From contig JAVBOH010000004.1 of NCBI GenBank assembly GCA_031550725.1, positions 1 through 64,000 on the forward strand: a DNA stretch of 64,000 nt. The letters run 5' to 3'. Of the stretch, positions 62,641 to 64,000 are shown piece by piece. The notes beneath the pieces were generated by a model. It was not told the origin of the DNA. It did not search any database and saw only the letters and a program-made list of their open reading frames with translations. The DNA is from UBA946 sp031550725. GTDB lineage: Bacteria > Bacillota > Clostridia > Oscillospirales > Ruminococcaceae. The stretch's first letter is position 1, and each line of letters starts with the position of its first letter. Both the position numbers and the translations under genes were made by a program.

Positions 62641-64000
62641 TTATTCAGCCTCAGTGAAATCAGCCTCAACGAAATCATTTCCGTTATCAGCTTGTGCTTC
62701 AGAACCTTGCGCACCCATGCCGCCCATGTCAGCACCCATGCCCTCTGCACCACCTGCAGCCTGATAAATCTTAGAGGAAATCTCATAGAAAGTCTTTTGC
62801 AATTCCTCTGTCTTTGCCTTTATATCATCAACATTGTCAGCGCTGATAGCATTCTTTAGGTTATCAATCTTAGTCTGAACAGATGCCTTTTCTTCTTCGG
62901 AAACCTTATCACCAAAGTCAGCAAGGGATTTTTCACACTGCATAACAAGATTATCAGCAGCATTCTTAGCCTCAACTGCTTCCCTACGCTTCTTATCTTC
63001 CTCAGCATACTTAGCAGCGTCATCAACAGCCTTCTGAATATCTTCCTTAGACATATTAGTTGAGGATGTGATGGAAATGTGCTGTTCCTTGCCAGTACCT
63101 AAATCCTTAGCAGTTACATTAACAATACCGTTAGCATCTATGTCAAATGTAACTTCAATCTGTGGGATACCACGAGGAGCTGGAGCAATACCGTCAAGAC
63201 GGAACATACCAAGCTGCTTGTTATCCTTAGCAAAATCACGCTCACCCTGCAATACGTTGATATCAACAGCAGTCTGATTGTCAGCATAAGTTGAGAATAC
63301 CTGTGATTTCTTTGTTGGAATAGTTGTATTTCTTTCAATCATTTTTGTGCAAACGCCGCCCGCAGTTTCAATACCTAAGGAAAGCGGAGCAACGTCAAGA
63401 AGAAGAAGTCCTGTTACATCGCCGCCCAATACACCTGCCTGAAGTGCAGCACCTAATGCAACACATTCATCAGGGTTGATACCCTTAAATGGCTCTTTGC
63501 CGATAAAGTTCTTAACAGCATCCTGTACAGCAGGAATTCTTGAAGAACCACCAACCATCAATACCTTATCAAGCTCGGATGCCTTTAAGCCACTGTCATT
63601 AAGTGCCTGCTTAACAGGTTCCATTGTTGCTTTTACAAGGTCAGAAGTAAGGTCATTGAACTTAGCCTGTGAAAGAGTAAGCTCAAGATGCTTAGGACCT
63701 GTCGCATCAGCAGTTACGTATGGCAGGTTAATATTTGTAGTGGCAGTTGATGAAAGCTCAATCTTAGCCTTTTCAGCAGCTTCCTTTAATCTCTGCATAG
63801 CCATTTTATCATTCTTAAGGTCAACACCCTCAGTTTTCTTGAATTCCTCAACCATCCAGTTCATAACTCTCTCGTCGAAGTCATCACCGCCAAGCTTGTT
63901 ATTACCAGCTGTTGCAAGTACTTGCTGAACGCCATCACCCATTTCAATGATTGAAACGTCGAATGTACCGCCGCCAAGGTCATAAACCATAATTTTCTGG
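62641..64000 (-). CDS. dnaK: Chaperone DnaK, C-terminal part (gene runs off the right edge)
   Basis: About 453 codons visible, covering the later ATPase domain (VYDLGGGTFDVSI; DKVLMVGGSSRIPAV), the substrate-binding domain (LLDVAPLSLGIETAGGV; VNVTAKDLGTGKEQ) and the helical lid. The Gly/Met/Ala-rich tail (GGAEGMGADMGGMGAQG) ends in acidic FVEADFTEAE. The first ~155 residues lie outside. An internal methionine at 63990 is not the start. Confidence 0.96.
   Translation of the reverse strand, partial: QKIMVYDLGGGTFDVSIIEMGDGVQQVLATAGNNKLGGDDFDERVMNWMVEEFKKTEGVDLKNDKMAMQRLKEAAEKAKIELSSTATTNINLPYVTADATGPKHLELTLSQAKFNDLTSDLVKATMEPVKQALNDSGLKASELDKVLMVGGSSRIPAVQDAVKNFIGKEPFKGINPDECVALGAALQAGVLGGDVTGLLLLDVAPLSLGIETAGGVCTKMIERNTTIPTKKSQVFSTYADNQTAVDINVLQGERDFAKDNKQLGMFRLDGIAPAPRGIPQIEVTFDIDANGIVNVTAKDLGTGKEQHISITSSTNMSKEDIQKAVDDAAKYAEEDKKRREAVEAKNAADNLVMQCEKSLADFGDKVSEEEKASVQTKIDNLKNAISADNVDDIKAKTEELQKTFYEISSKIYQAAGGAEGMGADMGGMGAQGSEAQADNGNDFVEADFTEAE

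Overview
The window looks like low-GC Firmicutes chromosome, most likely a gut or rumen Clostridia of the Ruminococcus/Oscillospiraceae type. Reasons: AT-rich intergenic DNA, AGGAGG-type ribosome sites, a tyrosine T-box leader, a yybP-ykoY manganese riboswitch, a Bacillus-type LexA box at recA, the spore genes cotJABC and ytaF, a GH5 endoglucanase lipoprotein and three sugar-type solute-binding lipoproteins. The species is an inference; no 16S gene is present.

Positions 1-24,430 are accessory DNA, apparently two integrative elements side by side. Element A (1 to about 16,600) has the start of a tyrosine integrase at the left edge, relaxase MobA and MobC with a palindrome-rich candidate oriT, and small HTH/excisionase-like proteins. 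Its cargo resembles a defence island: a 1629-residue DUF4011/SF1 helicase-nuclease, a SHOCT protein with a decayed copy of the helicase 3' end beside it, a GHKL ATPase fused to a PD-(D/E)XK-like nuclease, and a 585-residue protein with a HEPN-type RNxxxH motif and zinc ribbons. A Spo0A_C-like protein and two XRE regulators sit in the middle; the second regulator is split by one in-frame amber codon. An IS110-family insertion sequence with a frameshifted transposase and a structured 5' leader (candidate bridge RNA) separates the last two cargo genes.

Element B (about 16,600-24,430) is small. It has a sigma-70-like factor, a DUF927 helicase/primase-like protein, a cluster of TGTAATCAG iterons around an AT-rich core (candidate origin), HTH proteins, a divergent repressor, and an integrase with an embedded XRE HTH. 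It abuts the 3' side of an initiator tRNA-Met gene, the likely attachment target.

From 24,434 to the right edge the DNA reads as core chromosome. In order: tRNA-fMet; a uridine kinase-like protein; a SHOCT protein; an ArsR/EFR1 flavodoxin-ferredoxin pair with a shared operator motif; a T-box-controlled GNAT-tyrS operon; a signalling cluster (HPt, FapA, REC-HD-GYP, hybrid histidine kinase); riboswitch-controlled mntP; a CNNM/CorC transporter with an upstream mini-ORF; cotJABC followed by a SpaA-fold protein likely on the spore surface; birA; ytaF; three paralogous solute-binding lipoproteins with no permease genes; recA-recX; asnB; motAB; a GH5 lipoprotein; an Imm-5-like protein; an acyltransferase; dnaJ; and the 3' part of dnaK.

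The best candidate for an undescribed system is the helicase-nuclease / GHKL-nuclease / HEPN group on element A. The iteron origin, amber-split regulator, IS110 leader RNA and structured fapA leader are secondary leads. All were read by eye; no database search or folding calculation was run.
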